A stretch of DNA of 64,000 bases from an uncultured Roseobacter sp. (GCF_947496515.1 NZ_CANMDB010000010.1:1-64000); one strand, 5' to 3'. Positions 1 to 8,754 are shown, counted from the first letter of the stretch. The notes: generated by a model from the letters alone, not told the origin. Made by a program: numbers and translations.

Positions 1-19
1 TTGGTCGCTTGTTTGCCAT
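1..19 (-). CDS. IS3-family transposase OrfA, first six codons only
   Basis: The start codon at 17-19 is preceded on the minus strand by AAACGGAGGAATACC, a strong ribosome-binding site. Only M-A-N-K-R-P is inside the window. It is the first gene of the insertion sequence whose end lies at about base 75. In IS3 elements OrfA is the helix-turn-helix protein that is fused to OrfB by frameshifting to make transposase. Confidence 0.5.
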
Positions 20-75
20 GGTATTCCTCCGTTTTCCTAAACATAGCGGAGGACCACTCCAGTGGGGGAGGATCA
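1..75 (-). mobile_element. End of an IS3-family insertion sequence (body lies left of the window)
   Basis: Read on the minus strand, a terminal-repeat-like end (TGATCCTCCCCCACTGG, about 59-75) is followed by a GGAGG ribosome site and an ATG that opens MANKRP. That is how OrfA proteins of IS3-family elements commonly begin. The element end abuts the IS110-type remnant at base 76, so the IS3 copy probably inserted into that remnant. Family assignment rests on the short N-terminus and the layout of the end; the other end and any target duplication are outside the window. Confidence 0.6.
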
Positions 76-529
76 ACGATGCCTGGAGTCGGTGCAGTCG
101 CAGCGCTGACCTTCCGCGCGGCTGTCGATGATCCAACCCGCCTCTGGTCTTCGAAGGGAGTTGGTCCCTGAGTTGGCTTGACCCCCTCATCCAACCAGTC
201 TTGTGAGCGGAATGTGTCCGGCGGTACCACCCAAGCTGGTGACGTCAACCTGAGGCGGGCGTTGTGCCGAGCAGCGACTATCATCATGAACCCGGGACTT
301 GTTCAACTTGGCTCAGAACATGCGGCGCCCAGCTTGCAAACGCCTTGGTGGGAAAATCGCAATGGTCGCTCTCGTACGCCGCATCGCTGTCATCCTCCAC
401 CGGATCTGGATCGATGGCACGACCTTCAACCCAGATGTCGCACCTGACCTTACACGACCGGATGATCCGTTACCCGTTGCCTGCTTGATCGCAGGCCGTC
501 GAGGTCCCGCAGGGGCGCGGTTCCGATGA
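76..529 (+). pseudogene. IS110-family transposase remnant (C-terminal part, stop codon and frameshift)
   Basis: The reading frame from base 76 gives PGVGAVAALTFRAAVDD, the PGVGPLTA-type motif of the C-terminal transposase_20 domain of IS110-family recombinases. It is broken by an in-frame TGA at 169-171. It continues as GLTPSSNQS and LRRALCRAA, then shifts frame near 290-300 into KIAMVALVRRIAVILHRI and WIDGTTF, which is the usual end of these transposases. The N-terminal catalytic DEDD part is missing, apparently replaced by the IS3 element to the left. It cannot be functional. Confidence 0.8.
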
Positions 530-1050
530 TGCCCCTTTCATGGCTTGCATTGCAGATCACTGACGGGCAGCGCAGGTCGGGAAAGACGCTGACATTCGCC
601 AAGCAAGCCTGTGAGATGGTCGCATCGGAGCTACATCGACCCGGCATCATGCTGGCAGCCAAAGCGTTGACCACCAACCAAGCATGTACCCAAGGCGCCT
701 CATCAGAAGGCCGCCAGACAGCAATTACGGGTACAAACGATCTTATGAAGCCGCCTTGGCGGATCAACTCAACTGTCCAAAGCGGCTTGATGGTGGCGAC
801 CACGGCACCGAAGTCCGGCCCATAGACCGGCCCTGTATATTGACGACGGGATCACAGTAAGGCTAGCGCAGACGATTTGCTGAGCGCTCCGCATTTCCGA
901 AAGAAGTAAAAGCGGCCCGCCTGACCAGGATCTAGCCGCAATCCAGCGAATTGACGATTATCTTTGCTGGTGAAATCAGCCGCTGAGCAATCAAAAATCA
1001 AGCAAGTCGCGAGCAGCGACAATTGATCTGCCGCCAAATAATCTCGAGGA
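530..1050. other. Region without a supportable gene (probable IS flank and degraded DNA)
   Basis: Open frames here (526-825 plus, 450-803 minus, 852-1037 minus) show no recognisable domain, no good ribosome site and no conserved composition. The stretch directly following the IS110 transposase remnant, up to about 850, is plausibly the 3' noncoding part of that element. That is inference from position only. Confidence 0.4.
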
Positions 1051-1053
1051 AAA

Positions 1054-1077
1054 GGCTTGGGTCACAAGACCCAAGCC
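1054..1077 (-). terminator. Rho-independent terminator of the hsp20 gene
   Basis: Perfect 10-bp stem (GGCTTGGGTC / GACCCAAGCC) with an ACAA loop, about 22 bases after the hsp20 stop codon. On the minus strand it is followed by TTTTCC. Confidence 0.85.
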
Positions 1078-1099
1078 CGCTTCGTCTTCCACTACCGCC

Positions 1100-1567
1100 T
1101 TAATTGACGGCTTTTGTATCAACCACATCCTTCTGGATCTGCTTCGTCGAAGAGATCGCAATCTGCCGCGGTTTCAGCGCTTCGGGCACTTCGCGGGTCA
1201 GATCAATGTGCAGCATGCCGTCTACGTGCGATGCGCCGGTGACTTGAACGTGATCAGCCAGATGAAAGCGACGTTCAAATGCACGTGTCGCTATACCCCG
1301 ATGCAGGTAACTCCGGTCACCGTCTTCGTCGGCTTTCTTGGCCGAGACGATCAGCGCATTCTGGCGGACTTCGACCATCAGATCCGCATCGGAAAAGCCT
1401 GCAACCGCAATGGAGATGCGATATGCATCATCCTCGAGTTTCTCGATGTTATAAGGCGGGTAGGTTGGCTGCGCGCCATCGTTGGTCAACACCCGGTCCA
1501 TCAGATCGGCAATCTGGTCAAAGCCGACGGTGGTACGGTAAAGCGGTGCAAAATCATATGTACGCAT
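1100..1567 (-). CDS. ibpA: Small heat-shock protein, Hsp20/IbpA family
   Basis: ATP-independent holdase chaperone of 155 residues that binds unfolding proteins in the cytoplasm under heat stress. The N-terminus (MRTYDFAPLYRTTVGFDQ) is characteristic of the IbpA class. An alpha-crystallin domain spans roughly residues 35-135 and includes YRISIAVAGFSDADL and the RGIATRAFERRFHLADHV segment. The gene stands alone: glcF ends 153 bases upstream on the same strand and a strong terminator follows. The 5' leader holds a sigma-32-like promoter and a ROSE-like hairpin masking the ribosome site (separate entries), so both transcription and translation are probably heat-induced. Confidence 0.9.
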   Translation of the reverse strand: MRTYDFAPLYRTTVGFDQIADLMDRVLTNDGAQPTYPPYNIEKLEDDAYRISIAVAGFSDADLMVEVRQNALIVSAKKADEDGDRSYLHRGIATRAFERRFHLADHVQVTGASHVDGMLHIDLTREVPEALKPRQIAISSTKQIQKDVVDTKAVN

Positions 1568-1572
1568 TGTTC

Positions 1573-1661
1573 AATCCTCTTGTTGAGCGATCATGACGCC
1601 AGCAGCTCCGTCTTTGGACGCCACTGGCAATGGTTAGCGCCTGGCACCCTCATGAGGCGTG
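1573..1661 (-). promoter_or_regulatory. ROSE-like RNA thermometer in the hsp20 5' leader
   Basis: Three hairpins can be drawn in the leader RNA. The first is 1645-1661 (CAC-CCTC / GAGG-GTG). The second is 1598-1628 (outer stem GCCAG/CTGGC, inner stem CGTC/GACG). The third, 1573-1591, places UCGCUC opposite the GAGGAU Shine-Dalgarno region. The UYGCU sequence facing AGGA, with a G opposite a G, is the signature of ROSE thermometers, which open on heating and free the ribosome site of small heat-shock genes. Seen by eye only; no folding energy was computed. Confidence 0.6.
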
Positions 1662-1671
1662 ACAGACATCG

Positions 1672-1702
1672 CTTAAGTGGGAAGAACTTGCGGGTTTTCA
1701 AG
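1672..1702 (-). promoter_or_regulatory. Putative RpoH (sigma-32) promoter of hsp20
   Basis: On the minus strand CTTGAAA (1696-1702) is followed after 14 bases by CCCACTTAA (about 1673-1681). This resembles the heat-shock consensus CTTGAAA / CCCCATNTA. Transcription would start near 1665, giving a leader of about 100 bases that contains all three ROSE-like hairpins. Confidence 0.6.
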
Positions 1703-1720
1703 CCCTCTACTGCAAGGGAA

Positions 1721-3043
1721 CTACCGTAGGTTCGGCACGGCACTCGGCCGGTCCGGATCAGAGAGCGCGGGCGGAACAGGGCCCCCAGTCGCCCAATCCA
1801 GCAGCTCGACGGTGTGGACAACCGGCACCCCGGTACCCGAACCAATCTGCATCATGCACCCGATATTTCCCGCAGCAATCACATCCGGGTTCTTCGCCTC
1901 AAGCGTGCGAACTTTGCGCGTTTTCAGCTGCTTGGAGATCTCCGGCTGCATCAGATTATACGTGCCCGCCGAGCCGCAACAAAGATGCGAATCCGCGGGT
2001 TCCACTACGGTATAACCCGCACGCTTCAGCAAATCCTTGGGAAAGGTCTTTATCTGCTGGCCATGCTGCAGCGAGCATGCCGCATGATAGGCCACCCGCG
2101 TTCTGCGATCCGACCCCTCGGGCAAATCGAGCTGCATCAACAGCTCTGACACATCCATGGCGAGACCGGCGACCCGCGCGGCATCCTTGGCCAGCGGCTC
2201 GTTACGGAACATGTGACCGTAGTCCTTCACAGTCGTGCCGCATCCGGAGGTATTGATGACAATCGCATCCAGGCCCTGGCCGTCCATCTCCCGCGCCCAG
2301 GCGCGGATGTTCCGCGCTGCCGTCGCGTGGCTTTCGTCGGTCTTGCCCATGTGATGGGTCAGCGCCCCGCAGCATCCCGCACCCTCGGCCACCACAACCT
2401 CGCAGCCCAGCCGCGTCAGCAGCCGGATCGTCGCATCGTTGATGTCGGTGTTCAAAGCCCGTTGTGCGCAACCTGTCATCAGCGCCACCCGCTTGCGCCG
2501 CGCCCCTTGAGGCGCAAAGCTTTGCGGATCGTCATTGCGGCTCACCGGCGGGATGGTCTTCGGCGCCATCTCCAGCATCGCACGCAACCTCGCATCCGGC
2601 ATCAGCCGCGAAAAGGGCCGCCCGAGTTTTGCCCCCGCCAGCGCCAGGCGGAACCGCATCGGATAGGGCAGGATCCGCGCAAGGATCCACCGCAACGCCC
2701 GATCACTGAAGGGCCGTTCGTAACGCGCCTCGATGTACTCCCGGGCATGGTCCACCAGGTGCATGTAATGCACACCGGAAGGGCACGTGGTCATGCAGGC
2801 CAGGCAGCTCAGACACCGGTCGATGTGCTTGACCGTCTTTTCGTCCGGGTCACGGTCATTCTCCAGCATATCCTTTATCAGATAGATACGCCCCCGCGGA
2901 CTGTCGAGTTCGTCGCCCAGCACCTGATAGGTCGGGCAGGTGGCCGTGCAGAAACCGCAGTGGACACAAGACCGCAAAATCTCGTTGCTCCGCGCGATGC
3001 CGGGGTCCTTCAACTGCGCATCGGTAAATGTTGTCTGCATCAA
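1721..3043 (-). CDS. glcF: Glycolate oxidase iron-sulfur subunit GlcF
   Basis: Electron-transfer subunit of the GlcDEF complex, which oxidises glycolate to glyoxylate. The 440-residue protein has two ferredoxin-type cysteine clusters near residues 26-37 (CVHCGFCTATCP) and 77-88 (CLSCLACMTTCP). Two CCG domains follow, with GCCGALTHH and HLCCGSAGTY in the C-terminal half. It is the last gene of the operon glcD-glcE-glcF, and its start overlaps the glcE stop by four bases (ATGA), implying translational coupling. Length and motifs are normal for the family. Confidence 0.95.
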   Translation of the reverse strand: MMQTTFTDAQLKDPGIARSNEILRSCVHCGFCTATCPTYQVLGDELDSPRGRIYLIKDMLENDRDPDEKTVKHIDRCLSCLACMTTCPSGVHYMHLVDHAREYIEARYERPFSDRALRWILARILPYPMRFRLALAGAKLGRPFSRLMPDARLRAMLEMAPKTIPPVSRNDDPQSFAPQGARRKRVALMTGCAQRALNTDINDATIRLLTRLGCEVVVAEGAGCCGALTHHMGKTDESHATAARNIRAWAREMDGQGLDAIVINTSGCGTTVKDYGHMFRNEPLAKDAARVAGLAMDVSELLMQLDLPEGSDRRTRVAYHAACSLQHGQQIKTFPKDLLKRAGYTVVEPADSHLCCGSAGTYNLMQPEISKQLKTRKVRTLEAKNPDVIAAGNIGCMMQIGSGTGVPVVHTVELLDWATGGPVPPALSDPDRPSAVPNLR

Positions 3044-4191
3044 ACCACCTCGTCTGCGACCGGACCCATCAAGCCGCGGTTCAGCATCCCGCGCGGATCA
3101 AAGCGCGCCCGCAACCCTTGGGACAAGCGCGCAACGCCGGGTGCCTCCGGCTCGAACCGCGCGATGTCACAGCCCTCACCGCGCACACGCGTGGCGTGGC
3201 CATCATACGCTCCAAGCGTGCCCCGCAGGTCCACGCCTGCCGGCACACGCATCCAGATGCGCCCGCCGCCCCAGTCCAGAATCCAGCCTACCGGCGCGGC
3301 GCGCGCCACGAGATCCGGCGCCTGCGATGCCCGGCAGGAGACGCACCAGACATCCCCCGGCACCTCCGCCCAAAGCGAGACATCCCGCACCTTCGCCCAG
3401 ATCCAGAACGACATTTCCGCATCACCCACGGTCATCTCCGCACCAAAGCCGCTCAGCAGCTCCTTTAGCTGCGCCAGCCGATAGTTGACCGAACTCTCAA
3501 ACCCCTCGATGCGCAGCGCCGTCACAGGACCATCGTCCAGAAGCGCCCCGCAATGTGCAGCGCCAGTGATCTCGTAGGGAGAGCCCATGGCCGCCGCCAT
3601 CGCCGTCACCGCTGCCTGCGCATCCAAATGGCGCAGCATCAGCGTGCTTTGGGTTTCGGGCCGCGGCAAGACCTTCAACGACACTTCAGACAACACGCCC
3701 AGCGTCCCGAAAGAGCCGCACATCAGTTTGACCAGATCGTAGCCAGTGACATTCTTCATCACGCGGCCACCGTTCTTGACGACAGCACCAGTGCCATCGA
3801 CGAACCGCACACCAAGCGCGTAATCCCGCGCGGCCCCGCCCTGGATCCGCCGCGGCCCGCTCACATTCGCCGCGATCAAACCACCCAGCGTCGGCGCGCC
3901 AGAGGTCCCCATGAGCGCGCGCGCGTCCATGGGCTCAAAGGCCAATCGCTGATTCTCCGACGCCAGAGCTGCCTCGATCTCGGCAACCGGTGTGCCCGCC
4001 TGCGCCACGAACGTCAGCGCTCCCGGCTCATAGAGTGTAATGCCAGACAGCTCCGACAGAGATAGCGCCGCACCACTGACCTTCACACCGCGGGTACCGC
4101 CACCGCTAATCGCCAAAGGCCCATCCGCCGATCTGACGACATCGGCCAGCTCAGCCTCACTCTGTGGTTTTATCATTGTCACTTTGCCCAA
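3040..4191 (-). CDS. glcE: Glycolate oxidase FAD-binding subunit GlcE
   Basis: Second flavin-binding subunit of glycolate oxidase, 383 residues. The N-terminal PCMH-type FAD domain (about residues 1-170) includes PLAISGGGTRG and TLGGLIAANVSGPRR. The start ATG at 4189-4191 is followed by GKVTMIKPQSE; an alternative start at the internal methionine of TMIKPQ is possible. It lies 45 bases after glcD, with a GC-rich hairpin between, and overlaps glcF by four bases. The middle position between glcD and glcF fixes the assignment, because GlcE alone resembles a truncated GlcD. Confidence 0.93.
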   Translation of the reverse strand: MGKVTMIKPQSEAELADVVRSADGPLAISGGGTRGVKVSGAALSLSELSGITLYEPGALTFVAQAGTPVAEIEAALASENQRLAFEPMDARALMGTSGAPTLGGLIAANVSGPRRIQGGAARDYALGVRFVDGTGAVVKNGGRVMKNVTGYDLVKLMCGSFGTLGVLSEVSLKVLPRPETQSTLMLRHLDAQAAVTAMAAAMGSPYEITGAAHCGALLDDGPVTALRIEGFESSVNYRLAQLKELLSGFGAEMTVGDAEMSFWIWAKVRDVSLWAEVPGDVWCVSCRASQAPDLVARAAPVGWILDWGGGRIWMRVPAGVDLRGTLGAYDGHATRVRGEGCDIARFEPEAPGVARLSQGLRARFDPRGMLNRGLMGPVADEVV

Positions 4192-4205
4192 TAAACTCCG
4201 GGGGT

Positions 4206-4223
4206 GGCTCCCGTGAGGGAGCC
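4206..4223. other. Intergenic hairpin between glcD and glcE
   Basis: Perfect 7-bp stem GGCTCCC/GGGAGCC with a GTGA loop in the 45-base gap, with G and C runs on either side. There is no T-run on either strand, so it is not a canonical terminator. It may affect mRNA stability or relative subunit expression. Confidence 0.4.
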
Positions 4224-4236
4224 GGGGGCTGGCCCC

Positions 4237-5685
4237 CTACTCCGCTGCGATCCGCTCAGCCCGCCGTGCTTGCGACACGTCCAGCGGAAACACTTTCGCC
4301 GGGTTCAACAGCCACTGCGGATCGAACACGTCCTTGACCGCCATCTGCGCTTCCAGATCGGCGGGTGCATACTGCACACTCATCAGATCACGCTTCTCAA
4401 TGCCCACGCCGTGCTCACCGGTAAGACAGCCGCCCGCTTCGACACAGAGTTTCAGGATTTCCGCACCCATCTCCTCGCACAGCTCCAGATCCCCCGGCTT
4501 GTTCGCATCAAAGAGGATCAACGGGTGCATATTGCCGTCGCCGGCATGAAAAACATTCCCAACCTTCAACCCGAATTCCTCGGACATCTCGGTGATCCGC
4601 CGCAAAACCATGGGTAAGGACGACACTGGGATCGTTCCGTCCAGACACATGTAATCGTTGATCTGCCCCATGGCGCCAAAGGCTGACTTCCGCCCCAGCC
4701 AGATCGCCGCACTCTCCTCGGTTGAGGTGCTCTCACGCAGCTCCACCGGGTCGTGCCGCCGTGCGATCTCCATGATCAGGCTCAGCTGGTGGTCGATCTC
4801 CAGATCCGAGCCTTCGACTTCCACGATCAGCAGCGCCTCGCACATCGGGTATCCTGCCTTGGCAAAATTCTCGCAGGCTTCGATGCAGGGGCGGTCCATA
4901 AACTCGATCGCAACGGGAAGAACCCCCGCTTTGATGATGTCGCTGACACAGGCGCCCGCCACTTCGGAGCTATCAAAGCCCATCAGCACAGGCCGCGCGC
5001 CTTCGGGCTTGGGCAGGATCCGCAACGTAGCCTCTGTCACCACGCCCAGCTGCCCTTCGGAGCCGCAAATCAACCCGAGCAGGTCCAACCCGCCCGCATC
5101 CATATGCGCGCCACCGATCTCGACCACCTCACCGTCCATCATCACCATGGTAACGCCCAGCAGATTGTTGGTTGTCACGCCGTATTTGAGGCAATGCGCG
5201 CCGCCCGAGTTCATCGCGATATTGCCCGCGATCGCGCAGGCGAGCTGACTGGAGGGATCGGGCGCATAAAAGAAACCATCTTCCTCCACCGCCCCCGTGA
5301 CACTCAGGTTGGTCCGGCCGGTTTGCACCCGAATAATCCGATCCGCGTAATCTGTCTCCAGCACCTGAGTCATGCGCGCGACACCCAAGATGACGCAATC
5401 CGCCGTGGGCAGTGCTCCACCTGCCAACGAAGTGCCGGAACCACGAGGGACCACGGGCACCCCTTCTTCATGGCAGATGCGCAGAACGTCCGAGACCTCC
5501 TGAGTGGTCGCCGGTAGCACCGCAACCATCGGCGGACATTTGTAGGCCGTCAGCGCGTCACACTCATAGGCCCGTGTCTCTGCCTCGTCGTGAATCACCG
5601 CATTGTCGGGCAAACAACCCTGAAGCCGCGCGACAACCCGCGCCTTGCGCGCGAGGATCAGCGGGTCGGGAACAGGCATCTCCAT
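4237..5685 (-). CDS. glcD: Glycolate oxidase FAD-linked subunit GlcD
   Basis: Catalytic flavoprotein of glycolate oxidase, 482 residues, of the D-lactate dehydrogenase/VAO type. The FAD-binding PCMH domain lies at about residues 50-230, with VVPRGSGTSLAGGALP and the glycine-rich AIAGNIAMNSGGAHCLKYG. The C-terminal catalytic domain has NVFHAGDGNMHPLILFD and GEHGVGIEKRDLM. It is the first gene of glcDEF. A GAGGAT ribosome site lies upstream and an inverted repeat resembling a GntR-type operator sits just before it. The pathway would feed phytoplankton-derived glycolate into glyoxylate metabolism. Confidence 0.95.
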   Translation of the reverse strand: MEMPVPDPLILARKARVVARLQGCLPDNAVIHDEAETRAYECDALTAYKCPPMVAVLPATTQEVSDVLRICHEEGVPVVPRGSGTSLAGGALPTADCVILGVARMTQVLETDYADRIIRVQTGRTNLSVTGAVEEDGFFYAPDPSSQLACAIAGNIAMNSGGAHCLKYGVTTNNLLGVTMVMMDGEVVEIGGAHMDAGGLDLLGLICGSEGQLGVVTEATLRILPKPEGARPVLMGFDSSEVAGACVSDIIKAGVLPVAIEFMDRPCIEACENFAKAGYPMCEALLIVEVEGSDLEIDHQLSLIMEIARRHDPVELRESTSTEESAAIWLGRKSAFGAMGQINDYMCLDGTIPVSSLPMVLRRITEMSEEFGLKVGNVFHAGDGNMHPLILFDANKPGDLELCEEMGAEILKLCVEAGGCLTGEHGVGIEKRDLMSVQYAPADLEAQMAVKDVFDPQWLLNPAKVFPLDVSQARRAERIAAE

Positions 5686-5699
5686 AGAACATCCTCCGT

Positions 5700-5720
5700 T
5701 TGGTAAAATAATATGACCAA
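5700..5720. promoter_or_regulatory. Possible operator upstream of glcD
   Basis: Inverted repeat TTGGT-N11-ACCAA in the 79-base AT-rich gap between glcD (minus) and the DUF599 gene (plus). A second overlapping inverted pair (CCAA...TTGG) runs to about 5732. GntR-family regulators such as GlcC and PdhR bind TTGGT/ACCAA half-sites, usually at closer spacing, so the assignment is tentative. No regulator gene is adjacent. Confidence 0.35.
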
Positions 5721-5764
5721 TTTATCCCATTGGCAAGTTTTATCGGACCTGCCATGGCTGCCGC

Positions 5765-6457
5765 ATGACTTTTATGGACCGCATCGCCCTGTTCGAACCC
5801 GCCGATTTCACGGCTCTTGCACTGCTCTTTGGCCTCTGGGCCGCCATCGGTTGGCGGGTGGAGCACCCGTCAGCCACGCATCTTTCCACATCACAGATAA
5901 TGGCCGATTACCGGCAGGAGTGGATGCGGCAAATGGTGCACAGAAATCCGCGCATTTTCGACGCCCAGATGTTGGGCCATCTGCGTCAGGGAACGGCCTT
6001 CTTTGCCTCCACTTCCGTGATCGCGATCGGTGGCACACTGGCCGTTCTGGGGAATGCCGAACGCCTGGCAGGCGTTGCAGGAGAGATCACCTTGATGAAC
6101 GATCCAACGATTGTCTGGGAACTGAAACTGATGGTGCTGGCGCTGTTTCTGACCAACGCTTTTCTGAAATTTGTCTGGGCAAACCGGCTTTTTGGCTACT
6201 GTGCCGTGTTGATGGGGGCCGTCCCCAACGATCCCGACCATTCAGAGGCGTTTGCACGCGCCGAACAGGCAGCCCAAATCAACATCACCGGCGCACGCAG
6301 TTTCAACCGGGGGCTGCGGTCCATGTATTTCGCGCTTGCATCGACCGCGTGGCTTGCCGGACCCTTCACGTTGATCATCGCGGCTGGTATCACCGTCACC
6401 GTGATCTGGCGCAGGGAATTCGCTTCCGCCTCTCGAAAAATACTCCTGAGTTCCTAA
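5765..6457 (+). CDS. DUF599 family membrane protein
   Basis: A 230-residue protein with about four transmembrane segments, near residues 13-30, 75-97, 116-140 and 192-215. The conserved RQEWMRQMVHRNPRIFDAQ stretch is typical of DUF599. The family is widespread in proteobacteria and plants and has no established biochemical role. It is divergent from glcD, and a second in-frame ATG three codons in is an alternative start. It was recognised by family pattern; function is unknown. Confidence 0.8.
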   Translation: MTFMDRIALFEPADFTALALLFGLWAAIGWRVEHPSATHLSTSQIMADYRQEWMRQMVHRNPRIFDAQMLGHLRQGTAFFASTSVIAIGGTLAVLGNAERLAGVAGEITLMNDPTIVWELKLMVLALFLTNAFLKFVWANRLFGYCAVLMGAVPNDPDHSEAFARAEQAAQINITGARSFNRGLRSMYFALASTAWLAGPFTLIIAAGITVTVIWRREFASASRKILLSS

Positions 6458-6492
6458 ATTGCGCCTAACAGTTTGTTAGAAGGTTTTCTGGA

Positions 6493-6843
6493 ATGAGATT
6501 TATCGCAGCGATTGCTCTGCTCATGGCCACGCCGGCTCTGGCCGAACCACCAAAAATCGACAATGTCCGCGTCAGCCAGCGTGGGGAGACCTGGCGCTTT
6601 GACGTGACAATCTCGCATCCCGACACCGGCTGGGATCACTATGCCGATGCGTGGCGGATCCTCGATATGGACGGCAACCAGCTTGCCATTCGCGAACTGG
6701 CGCATCCGCATGTGGAGGAACAACCCTTCACGCGGTCTCTGTCCGGCGTACGCCTGCCGGAAGGCACAACACAGGTCCAAGTTCAGGCCCGCGATCTGCC
6801 CGGCGGCTGGAACCCGGACACCACGGTGGTATCGCTGCGCTGA
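6493..6843 (+). CDS. Small exported protein of unknown function
   Basis: A 116-residue protein. It starts with a clear Sec signal peptide (MRFIAAIALLMATPALA, cleavage after ALA near residue 17). The mature part of about 99 residues is beta-rich and resembles an immunoglobulin-like sandwich (KIDNVRVSQRGETWRFDVTI... WDHYADAWRI). It sits 35 bases after the DUF599 gene and probably shares its transcript. It is convergent with leuB, the stop codons being five bases apart. No catalytic motif was seen, and periplasmic location is inferred from the signal. Confidence 0.75.
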   Translation: MRFIAAIALLMATPALAEPPKIDNVRVSQRGETWRFDVTISHPDTGWDHYADAWRILDMDGNQLAIRELAHPHVEEQPFTRSLSGVRLPEGTTQVQVQARDLPGGWNPDTTVVSLR

Positions 6844-6847
6844 TCGC

Positions 6848-7954
6848 TCAAAGACTGTTGTCGAGGGCCGTCAGGATTGCATCGCCCATCTGAGTGGTGC
6901 TGATCGGCTGCCCACCGTCGGCGCCCATCAGATCCGCCGTGCGTGCACCATCTGCCAACACCGCCTCGATCGCCTGCTCCAGACGTGTGGCCTCGTCCCC
7001 CTGATCGAAGGAATAGCGCAGCGCCATCGCAAAACTCAGGATGCAGGCAATGGGGTTGGCCTTGCCCTGCCCGGTAATGTCAGGGGCCGAGCCATGCACA
7101 GGCTCGTAAAGCGCCCGCGGTGGGCCATCACCGCGCGGCGCGCCCAGGCTGGCGGAAGGCAACATGCCCAAGGACCCTGTCAGCATCGCCGCACAATCCG
7201 ACAGGATATCGCCAAACAGGTTGTCGGTCAGGATCACGTCGAACTGCTTGGGCGCGCGCACCAGCTGCATCGCGCCATTATCCGCGTACATATGGCTCAA
7301 TTCGATATCGGGATAGTCCGTGTCGCGGACCTTTTGCACGACCTCCCTCCACAGGATACCGCTTTCCATCACGTTGGCCTTCTCCATCGAGCAGACCTTG
7401 CCCGACCGCCGCCGCGCCAGCTCAAACGCCGAACGTGCTACACGGTCGATCTCACCTTCAGTATAGCGTTGGGTGTTGATCCCGACCCGCTCGTTCCCCT
7501 CTTCGAAAATCCCGCGCGGCTCGCCGAAATAGACGCCCGAGGTCAGCTCGCGGACGATCACGATGTCGAGCCCCGCGACGATGTCCTTTTTCAGCGAGGA
7601 GAAATCCGCAAGCGCGTCAAAACACTGTGCAGGCCGCAGGTTGGAGAAGAGATCCATCTCCTTGCGCAGGCGCAGCAGACCCCGTTCGGGCTTGACGCTG
7701 AAATCGAGCGCATCGTACTTCGGCCCTCCAACAGCACCCAGCAGCACCGCGTCGGCGGCGAGTGCCTTGGCCATCGTTTCATCATGCAGCGGCGTGCCGT
7801 GGGCGTCATAGGCTGACCCGCCGACCAGGTCCTCGCTGACGTCAAAGCGCAGATCTCGCTTGGCGCCGAACCAGTCGATGACCCGCTTCACCTGCTCCAT
7901 CACCTCCGGTCCGATGCCGTCGCCTGCGAGAATGAGAAGGGAAGGGTTTGCCAT
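6848..7954 (-). CDS. leuB: 3-isopropylmalate dehydrogenase LeuB
   Basis: Oxidatively decarboxylates 3-isopropylmalate, using NAD, in leucine biosynthesis in the cytoplasm. The 368-residue protein starts [18 protein letters not shown] and shows the isocitrate/isopropylmalate dehydrogenase pattern. This includes REL(T)SGVYFG and the metal- and substrate-binding block [19 protein letters not shown], followed by [11 protein letters not shown]. The frame stays open 61 codons upstream, but family alignment and the conserved N-terminus favour the ATG at 7952-7954. It is downstream of leuC and leuD on the same strand, although separated from them by unrelated genes. Confidence 0.95.
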   Translation of the reverse strand: MANPSLLILAGDGIGPEVMEQVKRVIDWFGAKRDLRFDVSEDLVGGSAYDAHGTPLHDETMAKALAADAVLLGAVGGPKYDALDFSVKPERGLLRLRKEMDLFSNLRPAQCFDALADFSSLKKDIVAGLDIVIVRELTSGVYFGEPRGIFEEGNERVGINTQRYTEGEIDRVARSAFELARRRSGKVCSMEKANVMESGILWREVVQKVRDTDYPDIELSHMYADNGAMQLVRAPKQFDVILTDNLFGDILSDCAAMLTGSLGMLPSASLGAPRGDGPPRALYEPVHGSAPDITGQGKANPIACILSFAMALRYSFDQGDEATRLEQAIEAVLADGARTADLMGADGGQPISTTQMGDAILTALDNSL

Positions 7955-8079
7955 GGGTCGTCTCCTGCGGTCAGTTATCGTCTGCGGCCTACCGCGCGGC
8001 CCGGCCCGGGTCAAGAAGCCGCCTCGCAGCGCGCGGGGCGATCGGATATTGTCAGGACAAAACGTTACTGAGGCGACGC

Positions 8080-8754
8080 ATGAAAACGGCACGCAAACGC
8101 CAGATTGCGCTGACTGCCGGGATGGGCTTGCTGGCACTACTGGTGCTGCCCTTCACCTTGGATGCCGTCACGAAGGGGTTGACCCTGTGGTCGCCGGGCA
8201 CGGTCACCCAGAGCCGTTTCTTTACGCCGGGTGGCGCGCTCAGCAACCCCGCGATCTTTGGCCATATGGTGCTGGGCGGGGTGTTGAGTTTCCTGATCCT
8301 GCTGCAGCCACTGCCGGTGCTGCGCAGACATCTGCCCGCGGTTCATGGGTGGATGGGGCGCGGCCTCGTGCTCGCCGCATTTCTGACGGCGCTTGGCGGG
8401 CTCTTCTTCATTGCCCTGCGCGGTACGATCGGCGGTCTGCCAATGGACGTCGGCTTCACCCTCTACGGTCTGCTCATGGAGATCAGTGCGGTGCAGACGA
8501 TCCGCATGGCGCGCGCAGGCCGGATCGCGGAGCACCGGGACTGGGCGCTGCGGCTTCTTGTGCTGGCGCTTGGCTCGTGGCTCTACCGGGTGCACTACGG
8601 CATCTGGTACGCCATCACGGGCGGCATTGCCTCGACACCCACCTTCGACGGTACCTTTGATCTGGTGCAGAATGGTGCCTTCTACCTGCCCTATCTGTTG
8701 GTACTGGAACTTGTCCTGCGCCGCCGACGTGCCAGATCAATAGGGCACGCCTAG
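8080..8754 (+). CDS. DUF2306 family membrane protein
   Basis: A 224-residue integral membrane protein with six or so predicted transmembrane segments and the motif [18 protein letters not shown]. This agrees with DUF2306 (YozB-like) proteins, whose function is not established. The ATG at 8080 is preferred over upstream in-frame starts because the N-terminus [14 protein letters not shown] reads as a normal positive-inside lead-in to the first segment. Its TAG stop lies inside the left CTAG target duplication of a MITE-like element (separate entry), so the insertion left the protein end intact. Confidence 0.75.
   Translation: MKTARKRQIALTAGMGLLALLVLPFTLDAVTKGLTLWSPGTVTQSRFFTPGGALSNPAIFGHMVLGGVLSFLILLQPLPVLRRHLPAVHGWMGRGLVLAAFLTALGGLFFIALRGTIGGLPMDVGFTLYGLLMEISAVQTIRMARAGRIAEHRDWALRLLVLALGSWLYRVHYGIWYAITGGIASTPTFDGTFDLVQNGAFYLPYLLVLELVLRRRRARSIGHA

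Noticed and set aside
526-825. 99-codon plus-strand frame after the IS110 remnant
   Set aside because: No recognisable domain, no ribosome site, and probably the noncoding end of the insertion sequence.
6848-8137. Long N-terminal extension of leuB (start at 8137)
   Set aside because: LeuB proteins begin at [17 protein letters not shown]; the extra 61 codons overlap the divergent DUF2306 promoter and start.
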